NCBI RefSeq assembly: GCF_900114875.1 | Contig: NZ_FPKW01000026.1 | Span: 1 to 50,696, forward strand | Source: Chryseobacterium limigenitum | GTDB taxonomy: Bacteria; Bacteroidota; Bacteroidia; Flavobacteriales; Weeksellaceae | Reading direction: 5' to 3' | DNA length: 50,696 nucleotides | Shown here: piece by piece, positions 24,355 to 32,861 of the stretch | How positions within the stretch are numbered: position 1 is the stretch's first letter | How the letters are laid out: every line of letters begins with the position of its first letter | The notes under the pieces: model-generated | Seen by the model: only the letters and a program-made list of their open reading frames with translations | Databases searched by the model: none | Told to the model about the DNA's origin: nothing | Program-made: the position numbers and the translations under genes

Positions 24355-25926
24355 ATGAAGATAAATCGCTTTTTTGTAGCACCTGCAGTAGTATTGGCGG
24401 TGCAGTTTTCATGGGCTCAGGCACAAATCGGCTCACAGGAAAAACTGAATCCCATTGTTGAAAATTTCGTGAATGAAGTCAATAACCATTCTCAGCTTGA
24501 AGATATGGCGTATGAACTTCTTGATGGCATCGGGCCCCGTTTGGTTGGAACGCCTGAAATGCTGGCTGCCAATGAATGGACGGCCGAAAAATTACGTTCT
24601 TGGGGAGTTGATGCCAATCTACAGCAATTCGGAACTTGGAAAGGCTGGCAGCGTGGAATCACGCATGTTGACATGATGTATCCTCGCATAAAATCATTAT
24701 CTGCAACCCAATTAGCTTGGAGCCCCGCAACTAAAAAAGCGATTGAGGCTGAAGTTGTAATTCTACCTAAAGTGTCTTCTAAAGCTGAATTCGATAAATG
24801 GTTGCCTTCCGCAAAAGGAAAGATCGTCTTAATGGCGCAATATCAGAAAATTGGTCGTTCTGATGAACAGATCAAAGAGTTTGCTACTCCTGAATTATAT
24901 GAAAAATTAAAAGCCGAAAAAGAGCAGGCTTCAAAAGATTTCCGTGATTACGTAAAGAACATCGGATATGATAACAATACGCTTCCTGAAGCGTTGGAAA
25001 AAGCGGGTGCTGCCGGAATTGCGATTTCCAACTGGACCGGAATTATGGGCGCCAACCGAATTTTTGGAGCTAAGACAAGCAAAATTCCAATGATCGATAT
25101 TGATGTTGAAGATTACGGAATGCTTTTCAGAATGGCTGAAAAAGGAAGTAAACCTAAAATTAAAATTGAAGCTCAGTCGAAAGTACTTCCTGATGCTAAA
25201 ACTTTTAACACAGTCGGAATTATCAAAGGGAAAGAAAAACCAAATGAATATGTCATTCTTTCTGCTCACCTTGATTCTTGGGATGGTGCTCAGGGTGCTA
25301 CAGACAACGGAACGGGCGTTTTAACGATGCTTGAAACGATGAGAATCCTTAAAAAATATTATCCGAACAACAAAAGAACGATCGTTGTCGGACTTTGGGG
25401 AAGCGAGGAACAGGGATTGAATGGTTCCCGAGGTTTTGTGGCTGATAATCCTGAAATTATAAAAGGTACTCAGGCCGTATTTAACCAAGATAACGGAACT
25501 GGTCGCGTTGTGAACATTGGCGGACAAGGATTTGTAAATTCCTACGATTATATCGGGAAATGGTTAAATGGAGTTCCAAAAAAAGTAAGAGATCAGATCA
25601 AAACAGATTTCCCCGGAATGCCTGGTGGAGGAGGATCTGATCATGCTTCTTTTGTTGCCGCTGGTGTGCCCGGATTTTCTTTGAGTTCGTTGAATTGGGG
25701 GTATTTTGGATACACTTGGCACACGACTAAAGATACATACGACAAGATTGTTTTTGATGAGGTGAAGAACAATGTGATTTTAACGGCGTCATTGGCTTAC
25801 ATGGCATCAGAAGATCCGGAATTTACGAATAGAGAGAAAAGAGAAATGCCTCTTGATGATAAAGGTCAGGTTACAAAATGGCCGGAAGCAAAGCAGCCGA
25901 GGAGAAGTTCTAAGGATTTTAAGTAA
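24355..25926 (+). CDS. Secreted M28-family zinc aminopeptidase-like peptidase
   Basis: 523 residues with a signal peptide (VVLAVQFSWAQ). A PA-like insert (KGKIVLMAQY...AGAAGIAISNW) precedes the M28 catalytic part. Metal ligands are seen in LSAHLDSWDGAQGATDNGTG (His, Asp), WGSEEQGLNGSRGF (the Glu-Glu pair), FNQDNGTGRV and WHTTKDT (His). The signal, PA insert and M28 core fit the secreted Glu-carboxypeptidase/aminopeptidase group. The peptide substrate is unknown. A second secreted gene follows 25 bases later. Nutrient scavenging from peptides is a reasonable guess but not proven. Confidence 0.92.
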   Translation: MKINRFFVAPAVVLAVQFSWAQAQIGSQEKLNPIVENFVNEVNNHSQLEDMAYELLDGIGPRLVGTPEMLAANEWTAEKLRSWGVDANLQQFGTWKGWQRGITHVDMMYPRIKSLSATQLAWSPATKKAIEAEVVILPKVSSKAEFDKWLPSAKGKIVLMAQYQKIGRSDEQIKEFATPELYEKLKAEKEQASKDFRDYVKNIGYDNNTLPEALEKAGAAGIAISNWTGIMGANRIFGAKTSKIPMIDIDVEDYGMLFRMAEKGSKPKIKIEAQSKVLPDAKTFNTVGIIKGKEKPNEYVILSAHLDSWDGAQGATDNGTGVLTMLETMRILKKYYPNNKRTIVVGLWGSEEQGLNGSRGFVADNPEIIKGTQAVFNQDNGTGRVVNIGGQGFVNSYDYIGKWLNGVPKKVRDQIKTDFPGMPGGGGSDHASFVAAGVPGFSLSSLNWGYFGYTWHTTKDTYDKIVFDEVKNNVILTASLAYMASEDPEFTNREKREMPLDDKGQVTKWPEAKQPRRSSKDFK

Positions 25927-25951
25927 TTTAGCAAAATAATTAAAACATAAA

Positions 25952-26659
25952 ATGAAAATATTAACTACAATTCTTACAGTTTGCTCTGTAATAACGACGA
26001 ACAATTTTGTTTTTTCTCAAAACACAAACGAAGCTAAAGGCAAAGAAATTATTGAAAAAGCTATTCAGGCAACAGGAGGTAAGGAGCTTTTAAGTAGTAT
26101 AAAAACTCTTTATTCTAAATCTTCCACAATCACGGATGGAAGAAATGTAAATTATATTACAAAAGAAATGGCTCCAAATTTGGGAAGCTTTGAGGTGGAA
26201 TATGAAGGAAGAATTGTTTACAGATCTTGGTTTGATGGTAAAACCGGCTATGAAACAGTTAGAGGTGAGAAAAAAGTTGCGGATCAGGAAGAGTTTAAAG
26301 ATAAGCTTGATAGAAAATATATTATGAATGAATTGGCTTATTTAGATCCTACAATCTATAACGTTGCGTTTGTAGAAACTGATAATGTGAATAAACTTCA
26401 TAAAATAAAAGCAACAGCTAAAGATGGAAGCGTAACAAATTTATATTATGATACTGAGAGTTTTCTATTAAAAAAAGAGATCAAAGAAAACCCTTCAAAA
26501 GGAGCTTTTTCAACAATTATTTGCAATGAATATAAAAAATTCGGGGATCTTGTTTACTGTTCAAAAACGACACTTCAGGCTGAGGACGGTGATAAGGTAA
26601 TGACCTTAGTTGATTTATATTATAATAAAAATATTGAAAAATCAGATTTTAAATATTAA
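25952..26659 (+). CDS. Secreted LolA-like protein of unknown function
   Basis: 235 residues with a signal peptide (KILTTILTVCSVITTNNFVFSQ). The mature protein contains AKGKEIIEKAIQATGG and long beta strands (YEGRIVYRSWFDGKTGYETV, KKFGDLVYCSKTTLQ), a layout like the LolA/LppX-like open barrel common in Bacteroidetes. Proteins of this fold carry lipids, but the ligand here is unknown. It follows the M28 peptidase gene by 25 bases and may share its transcript, with the terminator beginning about 30 bases after its stop. Confidence 0.8.
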   Translation: MKILTTILTVCSVITTNNFVFSQNTNEAKGKEIIEKAIQATGGKELLSSIKTLYSKSSTITDGRNVNYITKEMAPNLGSFEVEYEGRIVYRSWFDGKTGYETVRGEKKVADQEEFKDKLDRKYIMNELAYLDPTIYNVAFVETDNVNKLHKIKATAKDGSVTNLYYDTESFLLKKEIKENPSKGAFSTIICNEYKKFGDLVYCSKTTLQAEDGDKVMTLVDLYYNKNIEKSDFKY

Positions 26660-26688
26660 TCTTAAAAATGTAATAATCTTCAATAAAT

Positions 26689-26720
26689 AATGTGCGACTT
26701 AATCTAAAAGTCGCACATTT
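26689..26720. terminator. Bidirectional terminator overlapping the RDD stop codon
   Basis: AATGTGCGACTT pairs with AAGTCGCACATT around a 7- to 8-base loop. The minus-strand stop codon of the RDD gene (26699-26701) lies at the edge of the loop, as at 17621-17650. Confidence 0.85.
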
Positions 26721-27274
26721 TGTTTGGTTTGTTCTTGGTTGAGTAAACTTTTAATTTCAGCTATTTTACTTTCTTTTACGATATACGTTGTACAGATTTT
26801 ATTGTTTAAATGCATACTAAAGTTCATTTGGGTTCCTGTTCGTCTTCCCATAGAAGTTTTGGTACTATACTCTGAAAAAACTGGATATAAATTCGCCAGA
26901 CATAAGAAATTTCTTTTCAATGATTTAAAAAAGCTTGGATAATTTCCATCATCATCAAGAACTTTAATTCTAAAAATTTTCTTTCCTAATGTTGTTCCTA
27001 AATAATGTTCACTTATTGCTCCAAAAATAATTACACACGGAATCGAAAGTAAAATACTTACAATTACAGTTGTATGAAATATATAAAAGAAAATTAAAGA
27101 AAAAACCAACATATCAATCCATTTTGCAAAAAGTCTTTGCGTTTCATTTCCTTTAAAACCGGGATTATACGGTAAATGATATTCATAAGTATGATAGATC
27201 CTTTTCCCGTACTCGTCAAAACTTAGAGTCGGTCTGTGAATGATTTTTCTTTCTTTAATTTCTGATATTTTCAA
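26699..27274 (-). CDS. RDD-family membrane protein
   Basis: 191 residues. Two long hydrophobic segments (FAKWIDMLVFSLIFFYIFHT and VSILLSIPCVIIFGAI) are followed by GTTLGKKIFRIKVLDDDGNY and FKSLKRNFLCL, the RDD core with Arg and Asp residues spaced as in the family. The C-terminal 60 residues are soluble. The function of RDD proteins is not settled; some resemble sodium/proton antiporters. It is convergent with the LolA-like gene, and the Tex gene lies upstream on the same strand (12-base gap), so it may be part of a Tex transcript. Confidence 0.82.
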   Translation of the reverse strand: MKISEIKERKIIHRPTLSFDEYGKRIYHTYEYHLPYNPGFKGNETQRLFAKWIDMLVFSLIFFYIFHTTVIVSILLSIPCVIIFGAISEHYLGTTLGKKIFRIKVLDDDGNYPSFFKSLKRNFLCLANLYPVFSEYSTKTSMGRRTGTQMNFSMHLNNKICTTYIVKESKIAEIKSLLNQEQTKQNVRLLD

Positions 27275-27285
27275 GTCAAAATATT

Positions 27286-29409
27286 TTACAGAATCATACT
27301 CAGTTGAATCCTTTTTCTCGCTTCATCTACTTCAGTCACTCTCACCTGAACATGTTGGTGAAGTTTTACCACTTCATTCACATCAGAAACAAAGCCGTCT
27401 TTTAACTGAGAGATATGAACCAGTCCGCTTTCTTTGATTCCAAGGTCTACAAAGCATCCGAAAGCTGTAATATTATTGACAATACCGGGAAGGATCATTC
27501 CTATTTTTAAATCGGTCATTTTTTTTACGCTAGGATCGAATTCAAAAACTTTTGCTGCTTTTCGGGGATCTAAACCTGGTTTTTCAAGCTCTTTTAAAAT
27601 ATCTTTTATTCCTAAAATTCCAATATCTTCAGTAATATATTTTTCGGGTTGAATGGAGGCTATTTTTTCTTTATTGGCTATTAATTCATCGGTTTTAATA
27701 CCAAGATCTTTTGCCATTTTTTCAACAGTTTTATAGGCTTCAGGATGCACGGCAGAGTTATCCAACGGATTTTTCCCATGTGTAATTCTAATAAATGCAG
27801 CTGCCTGTTGATAAGCTTTTTCGCCCAATCGAGGAACTTTTTTTAGTTGTTTTCTGTCTTCAAATGCACCGTTTTCAGCTCGGTAATTCACGATGTTTTC
27901 TGCCATTTTCTCACCGATTCCTGAAACATAGCTTAATAATGATTTACTCGCTGTATTTAAATTGATTCCGACAGAGTTTACACATCTCATGACAGTAGAA
28001 TCCAATTCGTTTTTTAACTGAGTCTGATCTACATCATGTTGATATTGTCCAACTCCGATTGATTTGGCATCAATTTTAACCAATTCAGCCAAAGGATCTG
28101 CCAATCTTCTTCCAATGGAAACTGCTCCACGAACGGTCACATCATAGCTTGGAAATTCATCCCTTGCGATTTTACTCGCAGAATAAACGGATGCACCAGC
28201 TTCCGAAACTACAAAAACCTGCAAAGGTTTATCAAATGCTATTTTTTTGATGAAAAATTCAGTTTCCCGGCTTGCGGTACCGTTTCCGATAGAAATGGCT
28301 TCAATATTATAAGCATTGACCATAGAGCGGATCTTTTTCATCGCCATTCCCGACTCGTTTTGTGGAGCGTGAGGGTAAATGGTTTCGTTGTGAAGTAGGT
28401 CTCCTTTTTCGTCGATACAGACGATTTTACAACCACTTTTATATCCGGGATCGATGGCCAGAATTCTTTTTTCGCCTAAAGGGGGTGCCAGTAATAATTG
28501 ACTTAAGTTTTCAGAGAAAATTTCAATGGCTTTTTTATCTGCTTTTTCTTTGGCTTCCTGTAATGTTTCGTTAGAAATTGCGGGTTCCAGTAGCCTTTTA
28601 TAACTGTCTTTTATGGCTAATGCAATTTGATCTGAACTTTCATTGTTTGATTTAATAATGGCATTTTCAATAAGATCAATCGCTTCTTCTTTATCAACAC
28701 CGACATTTGTTTTCACGAAACCTTCCGCTTCTGCTCTCAACATCGCGAGAAGCCTGTGAGATGGAGTTTTATATAAAGGCTCGTCCCACTCAAAATATTG
28801 TGAGAATTTTTGTGCGCCTTCTTCGTCTTTTTTGGCTTTAACAACCTTAGAAGTGATAAGCGCTTTACGCTGAAATAATCTACGGAGATTTTTACGAACG
28901 TACATATTTTCGTTGATCCATTCTGCCATAATGTCTCTTGCTCCTTGAAGTGCTTCTTCTTCGGATGAAACGCTTTCATTTAAATATTTTGAAGCTAAAA
29001 ATGCTAGATCATTACTTTTCTGACTCATAATAATCCTGGCTAAAGGTTCCAACCCTTTTTCTTTGGCAGCATCAGCTTTTGTTTTCTTACGTTTTTTGAA
29101 AGGTAAATATAGATCCTCAAGCTCCTGAATGTCGAAACTTTCTTCTATTCTTTGTTTAAATTCCGGTGTTAAGGCATTTTGTTCTTCAACAGATTTTAAT
29201 ATTGTTTCTTTTCGTTTTATAATCTCTTCAAACTGTTTGCTGACCTTTGAAATTTGCTCTATCTGTACTTCATCCAGATTTCCGGTTCTGTCTTTTCTGT
29301 AACGGGATATAAAAGGAATCGTGCAGTCTTCAGCTAATAACTGAAGTGTTGCATTAATACTTTTTTCGGAAATGTTTACAACCTTCTGGATGAATTCAAT
29401 ATTTGTCAT
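27286..29409 (-). CDS. tex: Tex-family RNA-binding transcription accessory protein
   Basis: 707 residues, typical for Tex. Regions in order: an N-terminal helical part (CTIPFISRYRKDRTGNLDE), a YqgF-like RNase H fold (ILAIDPGYKSGCKIVCID) near residue 325, HhH motifs (LLSYVSGIGEKMAENIVNYR), and an S1 domain at the C-terminus (GMILPGIVNNITAFGCFVDL). It binds RNA and supports transcription and ribosome-linked processes. The catalytic DxG-type residues of true RuvC are degenerate in Tex, as expected. Divergent from the YceI gene; RDD follows on the same strand. Confidence 0.95.
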   Translation of the reverse strand: MTNIEFIQKVVNISEKSINATLQLLAEDCTIPFISRYRKDRTGNLDEVQIEQISKVSKQFEEIIKRKETILKSVEEQNALTPEFKQRIEESFDIQELEDLYLPFKKRKKTKADAAKEKGLEPLARIIMSQKSNDLAFLASKYLNESVSSEEEALQGARDIMAEWINENMYVRKNLRRLFQRKALITSKVVKAKKDEEGAQKFSQYFEWDEPLYKTPSHRLLAMLRAEAEGFVKTNVGVDKEEAIDLIENAIIKSNNESSDQIALAIKDSYKRLLEPAISNETLQEAKEKADKKAIEIFSENLSQLLLAPPLGEKRILAIDPGYKSGCKIVCIDEKGDLLHNETIYPHAPQNESGMAMKKIRSMVNAYNIEAISIGNGTASRETEFFIKKIAFDKPLQVFVVSEAGASVYSASKIARDEFPSYDVTVRGAVSIGRRLADPLAELVKIDAKSIGVGQYQHDVDQTQLKNELDSTVMRCVNSVGINLNTASKSLLSYVSGIGEKMAENIVNYRAENGAFEDRKQLKKVPRLGEKAYQQAAAFIRITHGKNPLDNSAVHPEAYKTVEKMAKDLGIKTDELIANKEKIASIQPEKYITEDIGILGIKDILKELEKPGLDPRKAAKVFEFDPSVKKMTDLKIGMILPGIVNNITAFGCFVDLGIKESGLVHISQLKDGFVSDVNEVVKLHQHVQVRVTEVDEARKRIQLSMIL

Positions 29410-29646
29410 TCTGTAAAATTAAAGTGCTAAAATAGGGATTTTTGCCCTCGATTTAAATTTTGAGATTTACTATATTTGATTTAATTATGATGGGAAAGGC
29501 TCAATTTTTCATTTCTTGATGTATGTTAAGGTAATGGAAAGTTGTTTTATCTATTTTTGACCTGTTAAAATTAAGGAATGAAATATTAATTTGATAATTT
29601 CGTTCACCTTATAATTAAGAATAATAAATTTTTTACAATAATTAAT

Positions 29647-30324
29647 ATGAAAAAACTTAGTGTCATTGCATTAGTAGCTGTAGGTTTGTTTGCGGTATCA
29701 TGTAACAAAGAAAAATCTGCAGATAAGGCTGCTACAGCTACAGAAAAATCTGTTGCAGAAGGAAAAGGTGAAGTTTTACCTGTTGATGCTGCAACTTCTG
29801 TAGTAAACTGGAAAGCCTTCCATAAAGGTGGTTTTGCTCCTCGTTGGGGAACAATCAATGTAAAATCCGGTGAACTAAATGTTGAAGGAGGACAACTTTC
29901 TGCAGGTAATTTCGTGATTGATATGGCTTCTATTAAAGTAGATCCGGCTTCAGTAACGGAAAAAGATAAAAAACCGGCAGACTTGGAAACTCACCTAAAA
30001 AGTGCTGATTTCTTTGACGTAACAAAAAATCCTACTTCTGAGTTTAAAATCACAAGTGTAGCAGATTTAAAAGATGCTCCTAAAGATGCAGTTGCCGGAG
30101 CTAATAAAACAGTAAGCGGAAACCTTACTTTATCTGGAAAAACTGTGAACGTAACTTTCCCTGCAAAGGTAGATGTTGTTGATAATTCAGCTTCTGTTCA
30201 GGCTAAATTTACAGTAAACAGAGCAGATTGGGGTATCAAATTCGGAACTTCTGAGGCAGATCCTGCAGAATGGATGATCAGTAAAGACATCGAAATTGCT
30301 GTAGACGTAAAAGCTAAAAAATAA
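29647..30324 (+). CDS. YceI-family periplasmic/outer-membrane lipoprotein
   Basis: 225 residues. The signal peptide ends with the lipobox FAVSC, and Cys19 would carry the lipid. An Ala/Lys-rich linker leads into the YceI lipocalin-like barrel: SVVNWKAFHKGGFAPRWGTI, HLKSADFFDVTKNPTSEFKI, and VNRADWGIKFG are all family landmarks. YceI proteins bind polyisoprenoids or similar lipids and are often stress-induced. It is monocistronic, with a 237-base upstream gap from Tex and a terminator following. Confidence 0.93.
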   Translation: MKKLSVIALVAVGLFAVSCNKEKSADKAATATEKSVAEGKGEVLPVDAATSVVNWKAFHKGGFAPRWGTINVKSGELNVEGGQLSAGNFVIDMASIKVDPASVTEKDKKPADLETHLKSADFFDVTKNPTSEFKITSVADLKDAPKDAVAGANKTVSGNLTLSGKTVNVTFPAKVDVVDNSASVQAKFTVNRADWGIKFGTSEADPAEWMISKDIEIAVDVKAKK

Positions 30325-30347
30325 TTGTTAGACCATAAAAATGGGAG

Positions 30348-30376
30348 AAGCTGCTTTTTAATTAAGGCAGCTTTTT
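30348..30376 (+). terminator. Terminator of the YceI gene
   Basis: AAGCTGC pairs with GCAGCTT with partial extension through the loop, followed by a T run. It ends only a few bases upstream of the DUF1294 gene. Confidence 0.75.
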
Positions 30377-30377
30377 C

Positions 30378-30385
30378 TATATTTG
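30378..30385 (+). promoter_or_regulatory. Possible near-leaderless promoter of the DUF1294 gene
   Basis: TAtaTTTG (an exact consensus box) ends 3 bases before the ATG at 30389. If used, transcription would start at or just after the start codon, so a downstream ATG (30392) would be preferred. Confidence 0.45.
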
Positions 30386-30388
30386 ACT

Positions 30389-30658
30389 ATGATGTATTTA
30401 TTATTAACAATCAATCTCCTCAGTTTTATTGTCTTCGGCTTAGATAAAAGAAAGTCTGTCAAACATCAAAGAAGAATATCAGAAAATACACTTTTATCCC
30501 TCACATTTCTTGGCGGAACAATCGGATCTTTGCTTGGAATGTTGATTTTCAGGCATAAAGTTTCAAAGAAATCTTTTTTGTTGAAGTTTGGATTTGTTTT
30601 CTTAATTCAGATCATATTAATTTATTTTCTTGAAAAATATAATATGATTAGTATTTAA
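30389..30658 (+). CDS. DUF1294 membrane protein
   Basis: 89 residues from the first ATG; the frame also opens at a TTG 6 bases upstream. It has two or three hydrophobic segments (YLLLTINLLSFIVFGLDKRK, TLLSLTFLGGTIGSLLGMLI) and the conserved DK-x2-S-x8-ISE-x-TLL...GG-x2-G...FRHK pattern of DUF1294. The family is small integral membrane proteins of unknown role, often next to stress genes. It sits directly after the YceI terminator. Confidence 0.88.
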   Translation: MMYLLLTINLLSFIVFGLDKRKSVKHQRRISENTLLSLTFLGGTIGSLLGMLIFRHKVSKKSFLLKFGFVFLIQIILIYFLEKYNMISI

Positions 30659-30806
30659 AACTTAATCTGTTATTATAATTTTTTTGTTTTTAAATGATGT
30701 ATAAATCTTTCAATTATAGGGCTTTAATAAAAGCTTTTATTTAAATGGCTCATTATTAAATTGTTAAATAATACATAATCTTACTAATTATTTAATTAAA
30801 AAACAC

Positions 30807-30814
30807 TATTTTTG
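30807..30814 (+). promoter_or_regulatory. Promoter of typA
   Basis: TATTTTTG followed by GCACCC lies 18 bases upstream of the typA start, giving a leader of only about a dozen bases. Confidence 0.75.
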
Positions 30815-30832
30815 CACCCGTAAAAATCATTC

Positions 30833-32641
30833 ATGCAAAACATTAGAAATATTGCGATTATCGCACACGTTGACCACGGGAAGACGACTTTGGTTGACAA
30901 GATTATTCATGCTACAAACATTTTCCGAGAAAATCAGGAAAGTGGAGAATTAATTATGGATAATAACGATCTTGAAAGAGAAAGAGGGATTACCATTTTA
31001 TCTAAAAATATTTCTGTTACTTATAAAGACGTTAAAATTAACGTAATCGATACTCCCGGTCACGCCGATTTTGGTGGGGAAGTAGAGAGAGTTTTAAAAA
31101 TGGCTGATGGAGTTATTTTGTTGGTGGATGCCTTTGAAGGACCAATGCCACAAACGAGATTCGTACTTCAGAAAGCGTTAGAATTAGGATTAAGACCATT
31201 GGTAGTTATCAATAAAGTTGATAAACCAAACTGTCGTCCTGAGGAAGTTCATGATAAAGTTTTTGATCTATTCTTCGCTCTTGATGCTACTGAAGCACAG
31301 TTGGATTTCCCAACGTTCTACGGTTCATCTAAGCAAGGTTGGTTCAACACTTCATTGGAGCAAACAGAAGATATTTTCCCATTATTAGATGGTATCTTAC
31401 AATATGTTCCGGAACCGAAAGTTGAAGAAGGAAACTTACAGATGCAGATCGTTTCTCTAGACTTTTCTTCTTTCTTAGGAAGAATTGCTATCGGAAAAGT
31501 AATCAGAGGTGAGATCAAAGAATCTCAGTGGATTGGTTTAGCTCAGGCAGACGGTAAAGTATTGAAAGGAAAAGTAAAAGAACTTTACGTTTTTGAAGGA
31601 TTAGGTAAGAAAAAAGTTACAGAAGTAAAAGCCGGAGATATCTGTGCTGTTGTAGGTTTTGAAGCTTTCCAGATCGGTGATTCTTTCGTAGATCTTGAAA
31701 ATCCTGAACCATTGCCAAGAACTTCTATTGACGAGCCAACGTTGAACATGACGTTCTCTATCAACAATTCACCTTTCTTTGGGAAAGATGGTAAATATGT
31801 GACTTCTAATCACCTGAAAGAAAGATTATATAAAGAATTAGAGAAAAACTTAGCATTAAGAGTTGAACAAACTGGTGATGCAAACACTTTCTTAGTATTC
31901 GGTAGAGGTATTCTTCACTTGTCAGTTTTGATTGAAACAATGAGAAGAGAAGGGTATGAAATGACAATTGGTCAGCCACAGGTTATCTTGAGAGAAATCG
32001 ACGGAGAAAAATGTGAGCCTTATGAATCATTGGTTGTTGATGTTCCTGAAGAATTTGCTTCAAGAGTTATCGATTTGGCAACTCAGAGAAAAGGAGATCT
32101 TCACATTATGGAAACTAAAGGTGAAATGCAGCACATGGAATTCGAAATTCCTTCAAGAGGTTTGATCGGATTGCGTTCTCAGATGTTGACTGCTACTGCT
32201 GGTGAAGCTATTATGGCTCACCGTTTCACAGAATATAAACCTTTCAAAGGGGCTATTCCTGGAAGAAGTAATGGTGTTTTAGTAAGTAAAAGTCAAGGTC
32301 CGGCAACTGAATATTCTATTGCAAAACTACAAGATAGAGGTAAGTTCTATGTTGATCCGGGCGAGGAGATCTATGCAGGGATGATCATTGGTGAGCAAAA
32401 CAAACCAGGAGATTTGGTTATCAATATTGTTGAAGCAAAACAATTAAACAATATCCGTGCTGCAGGTAAAGATAAAGATGGTGGAGTTGCTCCAAAAATC
32501 TTATTCTCTCTTGAAGAATGTATGGAATATATCCAATCTGATGAAGCAATTGAGGTAACTCCAAACTTCATCCGTATGAGAAAGAAAGTGCTTTCTGAAG
32601 AAGAAAGAAGAAGAATCGAAAGATCAGGAAAAGCTTCATAA
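30833..32641 (+). CDS. typA: Translational GTPase TypA/BipA
   Basis: 602 residues. The G domain begins at once: AHVDHGKTTLVDK (P-loop with HVDHGKTT at 12-19), RERGITILSKN (switch I), DTPGHADFGGEV (G3), NKVDKPNCRPEE (G4). The EF-Tu-like domain 2, EF-G III and V-like domains and the TypA-specific C-terminus (SDEAIEVTPNFIRMRKKVLS) follow. It binds the ribosome and is important for growth at low temperature and for stress. Monocistronic, with a promoter 18 bases upstream and a terminator 19 bases after its stop. Confidence 0.96.
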   Translation: MQNIRNIAIIAHVDHGKTTLVDKIIHATNIFRENQESGELIMDNNDLERERGITILSKNISVTYKDVKINVIDTPGHADFGGEVERVLKMADGVILLVDAFEGPMPQTRFVLQKALELGLRPLVVINKVDKPNCRPEEVHDKVFDLFFALDATEAQLDFPTFYGSSKQGWFNTSLEQTEDIFPLLDGILQYVPEPKVEEGNLQMQIVSLDFSSFLGRIAIGKVIRGEIKESQWIGLAQADGKVLKGKVKELYVFEGLGKKKVTEVKAGDICAVVGFEAFQIGDSFVDLENPEPLPRTSIDEPTLNMTFSINNSPFFGKDGKYVTSNHLKERLYKELEKNLALRVEQTGDANTFLVFGRGILHLSVLIETMRREGYEMTIGQPQVILREIDGEKCEPYESLVVDVPEEFASRVIDLATQRKGDLHIMETKGEMQHMEFEIPSRGLIGLRSQMLTATAGEAIMAHRFTEYKPFKGAIPGRSNGVLVSKSQGPATEYSIAKLQDRGKFYVDPGEEIYAGMIIGEQNKPGDLVINIVEAKQLNNIRAAGKDKDGGVAPKILFSLEECMEYIQSDEAIEVTPNFIRMRKKVLSEEERRRIERSGKAS

Positions 32642-32659
32642 GTTTTTTCTATATAAATC

Positions 32660-32687
32660 AAAGCCTCGAATTTTTCGGGGCTTTTTT
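32660..32687 (+). terminator. Terminator of typA
   Basis: AAAGCCTCGAA pairs with TTCGGGGCTTT (one G-T pair), then a T run. Confidence 0.88.
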
Positions 32688-32713
32688 GTTTTCCGGTTAG
32701 TATATTCAATAGG

Positions 32714-32767
32714 AGCGGACTTTAGTCCGCTTTCAATATTTATATCATTAAATTGGCTTTAGCCAAA
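32714..32767. repeat. Two REP-like short palindromes
   Basis: AGCGGACTTTAGTCCGCT (32714-32731) and TTGGCTTTAGCCAA (32753-32766) lie 21 bases apart after the typA terminator. Both share the core CTTTAG. They look like a paired extragenic palindrome of the kind I have seen dispersed in flavobacterial genomes. Confidence 0.65.
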
Positions 32768-32847
32768 ACTTATTTTTGTGATTATAAAAATTAGTTAAAG
32801 TCATCTGATTATTTATTATCTCGTATAATTAAAAAAATAATTTAATG

Positions 32848-32855
32848 TAGTTTTG
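32848..32855 (+). promoter_or_regulatory. Possible near-leaderless promoter of the GH10-like lipoprotein gene
   Basis: TAGTTTTG, an exact TAnnTTTG box, ends 6 bases before the ATG at 32862, so a leaderless or nearly leaderless mRNA is likely. Confidence 0.55.
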
Positions 32856-32861
32856 CAAACT

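Noticed and set aside
30726..30741. 16-bp perfect palindrome AATAAAAGCTTTTATT upstream of typA
   Set aside because: It is too AT-rich to stand out in this region and is not tied to a promoter box; chance is likely.
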